Source of the DNA: Desulfobacteraceae bacterium
GTDB taxonomy: Bacteria; Desulfobacterota; Desulfobacteria; Desulfobacterales; SURF-15
Length of the DNA: 29,405 nucleotides
NCBI GenBank assembly: GCA_003599475.1
Contig: QZKK01000045.1
Coordinates: 1 to 29,405, forward strand
Direction of reading: 5' to 3'
Shown here: piece after piece, positions 15,200 through 22,902 of the stretch
Layout: the number at the start of each line of letters is the position of its first letter
Numbering within the stretch: the stretch's first letter is position 1
Program-made: the position numbers and the translations under genes
Notes under the pieces: generated by a model
The model's input: the letters and a program-made list of their open reading frames with translations, nothing else
The model's database searches: none
Told to the model about the DNA's origin: nothing

Positions 15200-16485
15200 A
15201 TCCCATTCTCCCGAACCAGGATAAGTTCTTTGGTTCCGACTGCCCGATGCCCCGGGGCTTCGTACGTCTGTAAAAAGGTGGCCGTGCTTCTTTTCGCAGA
15301 TTTCCGAATCCTCAGGTTATCTAATTTTACATCGATATAGGCATACTTCTTGTTCAATCGTTCCTTGTACTGGATCCATTGGCGACGATTCATCCCGTCC
15401 GAACGAAACTTCTCGGAATAACATGCTCCGAACTTCTCGATGTCCTTTGTCGTCCAGGCTTTCAGCCATCCGGCGATCATCTCTTCGATGTTGTCTTCTT
15501 CATCTCCGGATCTTTGATGAAGATCTCGAAAAGCAGCAATCAAGGGCGATTCGGAGGGCGCATCGGCTTTCCGGTCGGGCGGAAGCAGGTACTCGTCACC
15601 GATGATTCGAATGACGCCGCCGTCTCTCCGGACGTAAAGCTTCCTCCTCCCTGCCGGCTTGCTTCCGTTGTTAAGACGGAGTGTCTGGTCGAATAGAATC
15701 ACGAAAATGTCATTGTATTTAAAGATCGAGATCGGATCGGATTCAAGAGAAAGTCTCATTCCGCTTTCTTTTTGGAATCTTTGCCACTCCGGCCACCACG
15801 AAATTTCGGGTAGATAATCCGGATCATAAAACGCCAGGTACTGGTGGTAGGATCCGGTTTGAAGCGTGAGCGTCCATTCTTTCAAGATTCGATTGAGGGT
15901 GGGTTGGAGGGAAGGATCGGCGGCTGGAACGAGGGGGAGCCGATCGACGATAATCATCGGTGTCTCGCGAAGAGTGATGTATCCGGCCAACGCATCGAGA
16001 TTTTCGTTTTCAAGAGCGACGCATCCGTTCGTGTCCTGTGGCTTCAAAGTTTTATTGGTCCCGTGCAGCCAAATGGAATTCCCGTCCCGCCCGGCCAGCC
16101 GGTCCAAGGCGTTCGGGTAGTCGATCGGATAGGCCCGGGTCCCGTAGATGGGGGCCAGGTCCTTTTTCGGATGCTCCCGGGTAAAGAAATAAACCCCTTC
16201 CGGAGTTTTGCTGTCTCCAGACCGGCTTTTGGGGCCAGGCTCCTCCCCTGTGGAGCACCTGAATCGAAGAACCTCACGCGCCCCGTCGCGGGTAAAAAGG
16301 AAGAGCGTTTGCGATTGCTTTTCCACCACAATGGCGTACCGGGTCTTCCCGAAATCGATAAAAATGTCCGATGCCGCTGAATGGGCTTCGAGGTTTTGGC
16401 CGGCATTGCACAGAATGGGAACCAGAAGTGCAAAGGAAAAAACGGCTGTCGATAGCTTTGAACGAATGCTCACCTTCTTATCCAT
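15163..16485 (-). CDS. YkuD L,D-carboxypeptidase/transpeptidase with NTF2-like domains (Csd6/Pgp2-like)
   Basis: It is an exported YkuD-fold enzyme acting on peptidoglycan stem peptides. The 440-residue protein has a signal peptide (about 1-28, ending CNA), then the YkuD domain (about 45-185) with GYFF-like strands and the catalytic motif H141-G ... TNGC155. The usual S/T-x-G-C is present as TNGC. The rest holds two NTF2/SnoaL-like segments (about 196-310 and 335-440). Helicobacter Csd6 and Campylobacter Pgp2 pair YkuD with one NTF2-like domain and act as L,D-carboxypeptidases, so that activity is more likely than crosslinking. No clear Shine-Dalgarno precedes the ATG. It heads the minus-strand shape block. 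Confidence 0.85.
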   Translation of the reverse strand: MDKKVSIRSKLSTAVFSFALLVPILCNAGQNLEAHSAASDIFIDFGKTRYAIVVEKQSQTLFLFTRDGAREVLRFRCSTGEEPGPKSRSGDSKTPEGVYFFTREHPKKDLAPIYGTRAYPIDYPNALDRLAGRDGNSIWLHGTNKTLKPQDTNGCVALENENLDALAGYITLRETPMIIVDRLPLVPAADPSLQPTLNRILKEWTLTLQTGSYHQYLAFYDPDYLPEISWWPEWQRFQKESGMRLSLESDPISIFKYNDIFVILFDQTLRLNNGSKPAGRRKLYVRRDGGVIRIIGDEYLLPPDRKADAPSESPLIAAFRDLHQRSGDEEDNIEEMIAGWLKAWTTKDIEKFGACYSEKFRSDGMNRRQWIQYKERLNKKYAYIDVKLDNLRIRKSAKRSTATFLQTYEAPGHRAVGTKELILVRENGIWKILREIWRGR

Positions 16486-16618
16486 TTTTTGAAGCGTCTT
16501 CTGATCGAATCGATTCTATCCTGAGACTTGTATTTTCCGGACGCCCGGCCTCAACGGCGGGGTCCGCTCGGTGCCGTCGGTTTCGGAAACCTCGAGGGTT
16601 CCCCCAGGGCAACGGTCT

Positions 16619-16645
16619 GTTATAATGAAAATCATCAATTGTCAA
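16619..16645 (-). promoter_or_regulatory. Possible promoter of the cell-shape block
   Basis: Minus-strand TTGACA (16645-16640) overlaps the stop codon of the SAM hydroxide adenosyltransferase gene and is followed by TATAAC (16624-16619) after only 15 bases. Both hexamers are good but the spacing is short. The remaining leader to the YkuD ATG is about 125 bases, GC-rich. Confidence 0.42.
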
Positions 16646-17451
16646 ACATTCCGCAGAACGACCTGTACGGGATCCCCCTTTTTGACGCCGAAGTGCTTCA
16701 GAGCGTTTCCGCAATTGATGGCAATCTCTAGATAAAGGCGGCTTCCGATGACGGCCACGGGCTCACCCGAAGTTACCTCGCTGTAACAGCGTCCGATCCC
16801 GACGATCCTCTCCTTTCCCAGACGGATCTCAAGCACCTTTCCTTCCCGGTTTCCTTTGAGCTTTTCGATATCGCTCAGGCGGATATTGGTGATCAGGTTT
16901 CCGAAACGATCCGCCGTCAAAATACTGCCGCTCAATTCTTCTTTTCGGGTCTGCTTGACCTCCGGGAGGGATATCGAATTCAGTCTGCGGTAATCGATCG
17001 GAGGTCCGAAATCCTGCAGCCTGCGGCCGGATGCAAGCCTGCCGGAAACCGGTGCAAAAACATCCCTTCCATGAAAGGTGCCGCTGACCGGCTTGAGGAA
17101 AAACCGAGTGTTTTCGACTCGGACAGCCTCATCGATATCCCCCTTCGACAGTACCAACGTCAGCACCCCGTTGTCGGGGGCCAAAAAGATATGGCCGCTC
17201 TTTCTTACGGCAACGATGCTCCGCCGGCTTCCCACCCCGGGATCGACCACAGCCACATGCACCGTGCATGGCGGGAAATACGGCCAAGCCGCCTCTAGCA
17301 TAAGCGCTGCCTGAACAATCTCCTGCGGATTGACGGCATGAGAAATATCGACGATCTTTGCCGAGGGGTTGACCGAAAGGATCGCCCCCTTCATCACACC
17401 GACATATTCGTCTTCCAGGCCGAAATCCGTCAACAAGGTAACGATCTGCAT
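16642..17451 (-). CDS. SAM hydroxide adenosyltransferase (DUF62 / SAM hydrolase)
   Basis: It hydrolyses S-adenosylmethionine to adenosine and methionine (duf62 family, related to fluorinase and chlorinase); the physiological role is unclear. The 269-residue protein has the family start VTLLTDFGLEDEYVGVMKG, the DPGVGSRR turn, APDNGVL, and the active-site stretch TFHGRDVFAP. The C-terminal domain contains DRFGNLITNI. The usual NGGNA/NG-S motif reads INCGNA here. The long insertion loop that marks fluorinases is not seen. It is 78 bases downstream of ruvB and likely co-transcribed with ruvCAB; GGA is far upstream of the ATG, so translation may be weak. Confidence 0.88.
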   Translation of the reverse strand: MQIVTLLTDFGLEDEYVGVMKGAILSVNPSAKIVDISHAVNPQEIVQAALMLEAAWPYFPPCTVHVAVVDPGVGSRRSIVAVRKSGHIFLAPDNGVLTLVLSKGDIDEAVRVENTRFFLKPVSGTFHGRDVFAPVSGRLASGRRLQDFGPPIDYRRLNSISLPEVKQTRKEELSGSILTADRFGNLITNIRLSDIEKLKGNREGKVLEIRLGKERIVGIGRCYSEVTSGEPVAVIGSRLYLEIAINCGNALKHFGVKKGDPVQVVLRNV

Positions 17452-17529
17452 TTTCGATGGAATTCCGGATTCTTATCCTTTTGCTGCTCCAGAGCTTGAA
17501 CTGAAGACAAGCAAAAACCCTGCCACCAA

Positions 17530-18561
17530 CTAAAACATCTTCCCCTGCACCGAACACCCCAGATGTTTGCGGGCGGCTTCGGATATTTTTCTTCCCGCAG
17601 ACGTTCGAATCAGGAATCCGATCTTCAACAGGTACGGTTCGACAACATCGACCAGGGTATCGGTTTCTTCCTGAAGAGTCGCCGCAATCGCTTCGATGCC
17701 CACCGGACCGCAGGCATAAAAATCGATGATGGTTTTCAGATACTGCCGATCCAGATTTGTCAATCCGATCGGATCGACCCCTTCGAGGCTCAAAGACGCT
17801 TCCACGATTTCCCTGTTGATTCTCCCATCCGCCCGAACCTCGGCATAATCCCGGACGCGCTTGAGGAGCCTGTTGACGATCCGGGGGGTTCCCCTTGAAC
17901 GGATGGCCAATTCGCGCATGGCGGGGTCATCGATGGACACCCCAAGCAGTTCCGCAGATCGCCTGACGATCTTGACCAAGTCCGCTTCGGTGTAAAAATC
18001 CAAATTCCTGAAAATACCGAACCGGTCCCTCAGAGGGGCCGAAAGGAGGCCGACCCGGGTGGTGGCTCCGACCAGAACGAACCGCTTCAGTTGAAAGCGG
18101 TGGCTGCGGGCGTGTATCCCCTTGTCGAAGACGAAATCGACTGCAAAATCTTCCATCGCCGGGTAGAGAAACTCCTCGACCGTCTTGGGAGTGCGGTGGA
18201 TTTCGTCGACAAAGAGGACGTCTCCTTCTTCCATGTGAGTGAGGATGCCGATCAGGTCTCCCCCTTTTTCGAGTGCGGGGCCGGAAGTGACCGTCAATCG
18301 GGTCCCCATCTCGTTGGCAATGATGTGGGCCAAGGTGGTTTTGCCCAGCCCCGGCGGGCCATGGAACAGCACGTGGTCGGGCGCCTCCTTGCGTTTGGCT
18401 GCAGCCTCGATGGCGATCTTGAGGGTCTCGACCACCTCCCTCTGACCGATGTAGTCCTTCAGCCGGGCGGGTCTCAGTGAAAGGATCTCCGGCTCCTGAT
18501 CGACCGGCATGCCGGCACAGGAAAGAATACCGTCGCGATGGGTGAAGATATCCTCGGTCAT
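17530..18561 (-). CDS. ruvB: Holliday junction branch-migration ATPase RuvB
   Basis: RuvB is the hexameric AAA+ motor that drives branch migration of Holliday junctions with RuvA. The 343-residue protein shows [12 protein letters not shown] (29-40), Walker [10 protein letters not shown] (68-76), Walker B VLFVDE (115-120), sensor GATTRVG, the arginine-finger region LRDRFG, and the C-terminal winged-helix domain with [12 protein letters not shown]. The stretch after Walker B reads [18 protein letters not shown] rather than the more common HRLNR form. The ATG overlaps the ruvA stop (ATGA). Confidence 0.97.
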   Translation of the reverse strand: MTEDIFTHRDGILSCAGMPVDQEPEILSLRPARLKDYIGQREVVETLKIAIEAAAKRKEAPDHVLFHGPPGLGKTTLAHIIANEMGTRLTVTSGPALEKGGDLIGILTHMEEGDVLFVDEIHRTPKTVEEFLYPAMEDFAVDFVFDKGIHARSHRFQLKRFVLVGATTRVGLLSAPLRDRFGIFRNLDFYTEADLVKIVRRSAELLGVSIDDPAMRELAIRSRGTPRIVNRLLKRVRDYAEVRADGRINREIVEASLSLEGVDPIGLTNLDRQYLKTIIDFYACGPVGIEAIAATLQEETDTLVDVVEPYLLKIGFLIRTSAGRKISEAARKHLGCSVQGKMF

Positions 18562-19172
18562 GCGATCGACTTGCCTCGATAGACTTCTTCGAAGAGCTCT
18601 TCGGCGCTCGATATGGATTGGTTTCGATCCATCGCTTCTTCAATCATCCGTTTGGCCTCGAAATTCTTATGGCCGAGTTGGGTCACAAGAACATCGAGGA
18701 CCTGCCGCACAAGATCGTCTATCGGAGTGGATTTCTGCTCCTCGGATCTTCCGGCAAGAAACTTTTCCATTTTTCCGTGAAGGCTTGCGACGATTTTATT
18801 GGCCGTTCGCTGTCCGATTCCCTTCAGCAGGGTCAACTGCGCAAGGTCCTTCGATTCGATTGCCCTTGCGATCTCCCGAACCGGTCGATTCAATGCTTTC
18901 GCTGCCTTCATCGGACCGATGTCTTCAACGGAGATGAACAACTGAAAAAACTCTTTCTCCTGCTCGCTGGTAAAGCCGATGAGCACCGGTTTCGGCTGCC
19001 GTTCCGTTTGATGGAAAAAGATCCGGAGGGCGACTTCATCACCCTCCTTCCTTTCCGATAGCGACTCCATGACCATCGTAGGAAGCAGAACTTCATATCC
19101 GATGTGGTTTACCAGCAGAAGGATCCGATCCTCTTCCTTCTTCAGAATGCATCCTTCCAGATAGCCGATCAT
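18558..19172 (-). CDS. ruvA: Holliday junction DNA-binding protein RuvA
   Basis: RuvA tetramers hold the four-way junction and load RuvB. I start at [12 protein letters not shown] (204 residues), the universal family N-terminus; GGAG is 8 bases upstream and the ATG overlaps the ruvC stop as ATGA. An ATG 24 bases further upstream is open but unlikely. Domain I is an OB fold (about 1-60). Domain II has two helix-hairpin-helix motifs, [14 protein letters not shown] and [13 protein letters not shown]. Domain III (about 145-200) is the RuvB-contacting three-helix bundle. Confidence 0.96.
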   Translation of the reverse strand: MIGYLEGCILKKEEDRILLLVNHIGYEVLLPTMVMESLSERKEGDEVALRIFFHQTERQPKPVLIGFTSEQEKEFFQLFISVEDIGPMKAAKALNRPVREIARAIESKDLAQLTLLKGIGQRTANKIVASLHGKMEKFLAGRSEEQKSTPIDDLVRQVLDVLVTQLGHKNFEAKRMIEEAMDRNQSISSAEELFEEVYRGKSIA

Positions 19173-19696
19173 TTCGACTGCTCCGGCAGCGGACAAGGGT
19201 TCCGCTCTTTCGCAGCAGGGCGCCTGTACCGGAACAAGCCGATCAGCGCCAGAGCCATTGCATCGGCGGCATGAGCCGGCCGGATCGGCGTGGTCATCTG
19301 CAGGTAATGGCGAACCGATTTTTCGACCTGATCCTTTGTCGCTTTGCCGTTTCCGGTCAATATTTTCTTCGTTTCACGGACGGGAAGCTCGACGACCGGA
19401 ACGTCGGTCCGGCAGCCTGCCAACAGAACCACACCGCTGACTTTTCCAAGAGTGATGCCGGAAATCGGGTATTTTTCCAATGAAAATACATCTTCTACGA
19501 CCATCAGGTCCGGAGACTCATCCTGCAGCAGATCGAACAGCTTCAAATAGATTTGATCGAGACGGTGGGCAACGGCTAGACGGCAGGAGGTATGGATGGT
19601 CCCGAAAGAGTAACCGGCGACCCGCGAGCCTTCTCCTTGGACAATGGCCACCCCTGTTGCGGCAAGACCGGGATCTATGCCGATGATCTTTGTCAT
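19169..19696 (-). CDS. ruvC: Holliday junction resolvase RuvC
   Basis: RuvC nicks Holliday junctions symmetrically. The 175-residue protein keeps the RNase H-like catalytic set: Asp8 (IGIDPG), Glu69 (MVVEDVF), His142 and Asp145 (in HAADAM). His at the third position, instead of the enterobacterial Asp, is found in many RuvC proteins such as that of Thermus. It is first gene of ruvC-ruvA-ruvB; all junctions in this unit are ATGA overlaps. A 138-base spacer with two stem-loops separates it from cpoB. Confidence 0.96.
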   Translation of the reverse strand: MTKIIGIDPGLAATGVAIVQGEGSRVAGYSFGTIHTSCRLAVAHRLDQIYLKLFDLLQDESPDLMVVEDVFSLEKYPISGITLGKVSGVVLLAGCRTDVPVVELPVRETKKILTGNGKATKDQVEKSVRHYLQMTTPIRPAHAADAMALALIGLFRYRRPAAKERNPCPLPEQSK

Positions 19697-19784
19697 CCTT
19701 TAATCGAGTGAACTTTATCCGATGGCATTCGGTAACTCGTCCTGGAACGGTCCAGCAAACACGTGCATAAAGGGGTTGCCGATC

Positions 19785-19821
19785 CCGCAATCTGAATTGC
19801 GGCTTCATCCGATTGTCGGAT
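19785..19821 (-). promoter_or_regulatory. Two tandem stem-loops between cpoB and ruvC
   Basis: CCGCAAT-CTGA-ATTGCGG (19785-19802) and ATCCGA-TTG-TCGGAT (19807-19821) are perfect hairpins just downstream of the cpoB stop. Neither is followed by a T-run on the minus strand, so they are more likely mRNA 3'-end stabilisers or Rho-associated structures than intrinsic terminators. Confidence 0.45.
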
Positions 19822-19834
19822 CAGCGCGGCGCTT

Positions 19835-20683
19835 CTACTTGATCTCCTTTAGTTTTTGAGATGCGATCTTCGCCTCGCTGGATTGAGGGTATTTTTTCAT
19901 CAGCTCGCTCAAAATGAGCCGGGCACTCGCTTTGTCTCCGAGATTCTGAAAGGAGAGCCCCTGTTTCAACAGCGAGGACTGGACTTTGTTTCCCTTCGGG
20001 TAGCTCTCGATCACCTTCTGGTATTCGAGTATCGCCTTCTCATACCATTTTTCCCGATAGTAGGTTTCACCGATCCAGAACTGGGCATTATCCGCTATCG
20101 GAGACTTCGGATATTTCTTTAAAAAGCCTTCAAACTTCTCGCGGGCTTGTGGAAATTCGCCTCTTTCGAAGGCCTCCTTTGCGGCATTGTAGGCTGCGTC
20201 TTCCGATTCATCATGAGGTTTTCCGGCAGCATCAGCGGCCGGCTTGGCGGACGCTTCGATGTTGAGATACTGCTCGATGCGGCGGATGCGGCCTTCGTTT
20301 CTGCCGGCTGTTTCCGCAATTTTTTCGAGCTGCTGCACCTGCTCTCCGCCTGCCTGCTGCTGATTGTTCTGCTGGTTTTTCAGCAGATATTCGGCTTCTT
20401 CGACTCGGCCCCGAAGCGAGCTGAGATCCTCACGGATCTGGTCGATCGTCGCATACAGCTCGGCCGACTGGCTTCTTATTTTCTCGTCGGCCTGGGTTCT
20501 CTGACCCAGCTTCGATTTGAGCTCCGAAGCAGTGGACGACAACTGCGCATCCTGGCTCGCCAATTGCTGTTCAAGCCCCTCGATGCGATTTCTGAGCACG
20601 GACATTTCATCCGACGAAACACATCCATGGATGAATACCAGGCCGGAAAAAGCGAAAACGGCCAATGCTTTTACGGCTTTCAT
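19835..20683 (-). CDS. cpoB: Tol-Pal coordinator CpoB (YbgF), probable lipoprotein
   Basis: CpoB links Tol-Pal-driven outer-membrane constriction to septal peptidoglycan synthesis. The 282-residue protein has a signal peptide with a lipobox-like IHGC (Cys21), which suggests lipidation; the enterobacterial protein is soluble periplasmic. A coiled coil (about 28-110) with a QNNQQQ stretch forms the trimerisation part. A three-repeat TPR domain (about 163-282) follows, with the recurring YPKSPIADNAQFWIGE-type pattern. GGAG is 8 bases before the ATG. It is last gene of the tol-pal run; a stable stem-loop separates it from pal. Confidence 0.92.
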   Translation of the reverse strand: MKAVKALAVFAFSGLVFIHGCVSSDEMSVLRNRIEGLEQQLASQDAQLSSTASELKSKLGQRTQADEKIRSQSAELYATIDQIREDLSSLRGRVEEAEYLLKNQQNNQQQAGGEQVQQLEKIAETAGRNEGRIRRIEQYLNIEASAKPAADAAGKPHDESEDAAYNAAKEAFERGEFPQAREKFEGFLKKYPKSPIADNAQFWIGETYYREKWYEKAILEYQKVIESYPKGNKVQSSLLKQGLSFQNLGDKASARLILSELMKKYPQSSEAKIASQKLKEIK

Positions 20684-20785
20684 GTCGATGTCTCCATTTC
20701 GGTTCAGTCACCAAGAAGCGAAGGCACGGATAAGGAAACGAAGGTTGAACCGGTTGAGATCGGTCTCAGAATCCGTCTTAGATTA

Positions 20786-20810
20786 GGGCGGCAGCAGGAA
20801 ACTGCCGCCC
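20786..20810 (-). promoter_or_regulatory. Stem-loop between pal and cpoB
   Basis: GGGCGGCAG and CTGCCGCCC form a perfect 9-bp GC-rich stem with a 7-base loop. On the minus strand the following bases are TAATCTAAG, a poor T-run; on the plus strand TTTT follows. It probably acts as a partial terminator or as a 3' stabiliser of pal mRNA. Confidence 0.55.
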
Positions 20811-20850
20811 TTTTGCACGTCAATCCACTATTGGAACACAAGTCGGGCCG

Positions 20851-21426
20851 TTACTGAAGCAAAAATTGCGCGCGGCGGTTTTTTGCCCAGGCGGCTTCAT
20901 TTTTGGCCGGATCCAGCGGACGCTCCTCGCCATAGCTGATGGTCTTCATCCGGTCCTCTGCGATCCCCAGCGTCGCAAGATATTTCAGGGCGCTTACGGC
21001 GCGTCGATCCCCGAGGGCCAGGTTGTATTCATCGGTGCCGCGCTCATCGCAGTGGCCTTCGATGATCACCTTTGCATTCGGGACTTTCTTCAAATATTCG
21101 GCTTTGCGCTTCAAGATTTCTTGCGCTTCCGGTTTGAGGTTTGCTTTGTCGAAATCGAAGTAGATGTGTTCGCTTTCGAACGTAGCTTTTTCCCCCGCAC
21201 TCGCCGTTGCCTGTTGCGCCTGCTGGGCCTTCAGCCGTTCTTCTTCGAGCTTGCGCTGCCTGGCTAGCTCGGCCTGGCGTGCGGCCTCGGCCTCGGCCTT
21301 CTTGGCTGCATCGTCCGCTTGCACAGCCGGTCCGGCCTTCACGGTTTTTTTCGCGCATGAAGTTGTAACAATCAGTCCGGGAATTACCAGTAAGAGAACC
21401 AAAGCGAACCAGAGTCTTTTGTGCAT
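20851..21426 (-). CDS. pal: Peptidoglycan-associated lipoprotein Pal
   Basis: Pal anchors the outer membrane to peptidoglycan and is relocated by TolB. The 191-residue protein has a signal peptide ending TTSC (Cys24 lipidated), an Ala/Glu/Lys/Gln-rich helical linker (about 35-78), and an OmpA-like domain (about 83-191). The peptidoglycan-binding motif GHCDERGTDEYN has Asp127, and Arg142 is in GDRRA, the pair that holds diaminopimelate. The linker is longer than in enterobacterial Pal. AAAGGAGG is 5 bases before the ATG, stronger than other ribosome sites in the operon, as suits an abundant lipoprotein. Confidence 0.96.
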   Translation of the reverse strand: MHKRLWFALVLLLVIPGLIVTTSCAKKTVKAGPAVQADDAAKKAEAEAARQAELARQRKLEEERLKAQQAQQATASAGEKATFESEHIYFDFDKANLKPEAQEILKRKAEYLKKVPNAKVIIEGHCDERGTDEYNLALGDRRAVSALKYLATLGIAEDRMKTISYGEERPLDPAKNEAAWAKNRRAQFLLQ

Positions 21427-21464
21427 TTTTTCCTCCTTTAAGATTTGATGCGAAAGTAAAAAGC

Positions 21465-21481
21465 AGAGAAGTCGCTTCTCT
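21465..21481 (-). terminator. Weak terminator or attenuator between tolB and pal
   Basis: AGAGAAG and CTTCTCT form a perfect 7-bp stem with a 3-base loop, followed on the minus strand by GC and then TTTTT. Only the weak stem argues against full termination. It could lower read-through from tolB into pal. Confidence 0.45.
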
Positions 21482-21483
21482 CG

Positions 21484-21510
21484 TCATTCCGGCGAAAGCT
21501 GGAATCCACT
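21484..21510. repeat. Dispersed ATTCCGGCGAAAGC-type palindromic repeat
   Basis: GTCATTCCGGCGAAAGCTGGAATCC contains ATTCCGGC-GAAA-GCTGGAAT, a hairpin with one G-T wobble and a GAAA tetraloop. This word is a very widespread proteobacterial intergenic repeat that often creates spurious reading frames, as it does here on the minus strand. Confidence 0.65.
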
Positions 21511-21563
21511 CCCGAAACGGGCTCACGATCCTATGGGCTCGGGCATTCGCCGGACCGACACAT

Positions 21564-22886
21564 TTATGGGTTTGCAGCTCCTTTTGACCATTCCGGATTG
21601 GACTGCTCGCCCGGCAGGGTGACCAGGCGGCGCTGATCCGTGCCGAAAGCCGTCATGACATATATCCTCGACGAACCTTCCCGCGTCGAGCTGAAAGCCA
21701 GGAGGCTTCCGTCCGGAGACCACGAAGGCGATTCGTTGTCGCCGCTTTTATCCGTAAGCTGAAACAGACCGCTCCCGTCTGCACGAATGACAAAGATATC
21801 GAAAATACCGTCATGCATGCCGGTGTAAGCGATCCTGTCGCCCTTCGGGGACCAAGCTGGAGAGGTGTTGTATTGGCCCTCGTAAGTAAGTCTTTCCTCC
21901 TTTCCGCTCTCCATGTCTTTGATGTATATTTGAGGGGAGCCCGACCGGTTCGAAACGAATGCCATCTTCTTTCCGTCAGGTGACCAGTTGGGCGATACAT
22001 CGATTCCGTAACTGTTGGTCAACCTCTTAATAATTTTCCCCGCCCCGGTCAATAGATAAATTTCCGGATCCCCCTCGAAGGAAAGAGTGGCGGCAAGCGT
22101 AAACTGCCCCGGCACCCAGGCCGGAGTGGTATTGATTCCTTTCTTGTCAACCACAGTTCCCCGTTTTTCCTTGATATTCCTTATGAACAGATCCGCTTTT
22201 CCCTGGGCATAGGAAGTATAGGCGAGCCATTGGCCGTCCGAGGACCAGGACGGTGTCAGGTTGATTGATTTGTTGCTGGTGAAAGAAACCGGGCTGTACC
22301 CGTCGAATGCGCAGGTGAAGATCTCCTTGTTGCCGCTGTTCTTGGATTCGAAGGCGATCTGGCTTTCGAACAACCCCCTGTCTCCGGTCAGGGCGAAGAT
22401 AACCTCCGAGCAAAACCGGTGAACGATGCGCCTCTTGTCATCCAGAAACCCCTTATACCGCTTTCCGACAATCATCTGTTCTTTGAAGGTATCATACAAC
22501 CTGAGCTCGACCTCGAGCAGATTTTCCTGCACGGATATCTTTCCGGTCGTCAAGAGCTCTGCCCCGATCGCAGTCCAGTTCCGGAAATTGAGGCCGGCTT
22601 TCGTCCAATCGGAGTTCGGATCGATCAGGAAAGCCTCTCTGTCGAGCAGCTTGAAATATCCCGTAAAATCGAGTGATTTCGCAAGCGCCTCGGTCACTTG
22701 CCGGCAGGCTTCCGCCTCTGCGGGACTCGATCCGGCAGGCTGTACGGCCGGAATGGCCAGCGGTATTTTTTTCAAAAACGGATTGCTGATATCGACATAA
22801 TCGTATTGTCTCGAATGGGCTGAAGCAGTGAATAAGACAGCAGCGGCCGCTCCAAAGGCCATCCAGCGAAGGTAAACCCGATTCAT
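21564..22886 (-). CDS. tolB: Tol-Pal system beta-propeller protein TolB
   Basis: TolB is the periplasmic partner that shuttles between Pal and TolA. I start at MNRVYLRWMAFG (440 residues), with GGGGA 4-5 bases upstream; an ATG four codons earlier is also possible. A signal peptide (about 1-24) precedes the N-terminal alpha/beta domain (about 30-160) containing the DFTGYFKLL signature. A six-bladed propeller follows (about 175-440), with repeated SPxWSPDG words such as SPNWSPDGKKMAF and SPSWSPDGSLLAF. It follows tolA closely. A weak hairpin with a T-run lies downstream before pal. Confidence 0.95.
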   Translation of the reverse strand: MNRVYLRWMAFGAAAAVLFTASAHSRQYDYVDISNPFLKKIPLAIPAVQPAGSSPAEAEACRQVTEALAKSLDFTGYFKLLDREAFLIDPNSDWTKAGLNFRNWTAIGAELLTTGKISVQENLLEVELRLYDTFKEQMIVGKRYKGFLDDKRRIVHRFCSEVIFALTGDRGLFESQIAFESKNSGNKEIFTCAFDGYSPVSFTSNKSINLTPSWSSDGQWLAYTSYAQGKADLFIRNIKEKRGTVVDKKGINTTPAWVPGQFTLAATLSFEGDPEIYLLTGAGKIIKRLTNSYGIDVSPNWSPDGKKMAFVSNRSGSPQIYIKDMESGKEERLTYEGQYNTSPAWSPKGDRIAYTGMHDGIFDIFVIRADGSGLFQLTDKSGDNESPSWSPDGSLLAFSSTREGSSRIYVMTAFGTDQRRLVTLPGEQSNPEWSKGAANP

Positions 22887-22902
22887 TCTTCCCCACATAT
22901 CC

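Noticed and set aside
21044..21526. 160-codon minus-strand frame beginning with REWIPAFAGMT
   Set aside because: The N-terminus is the translation of the dispersed ATTCCGGCGAAAGC intergenic repeat and the rest is a shadow of pal.
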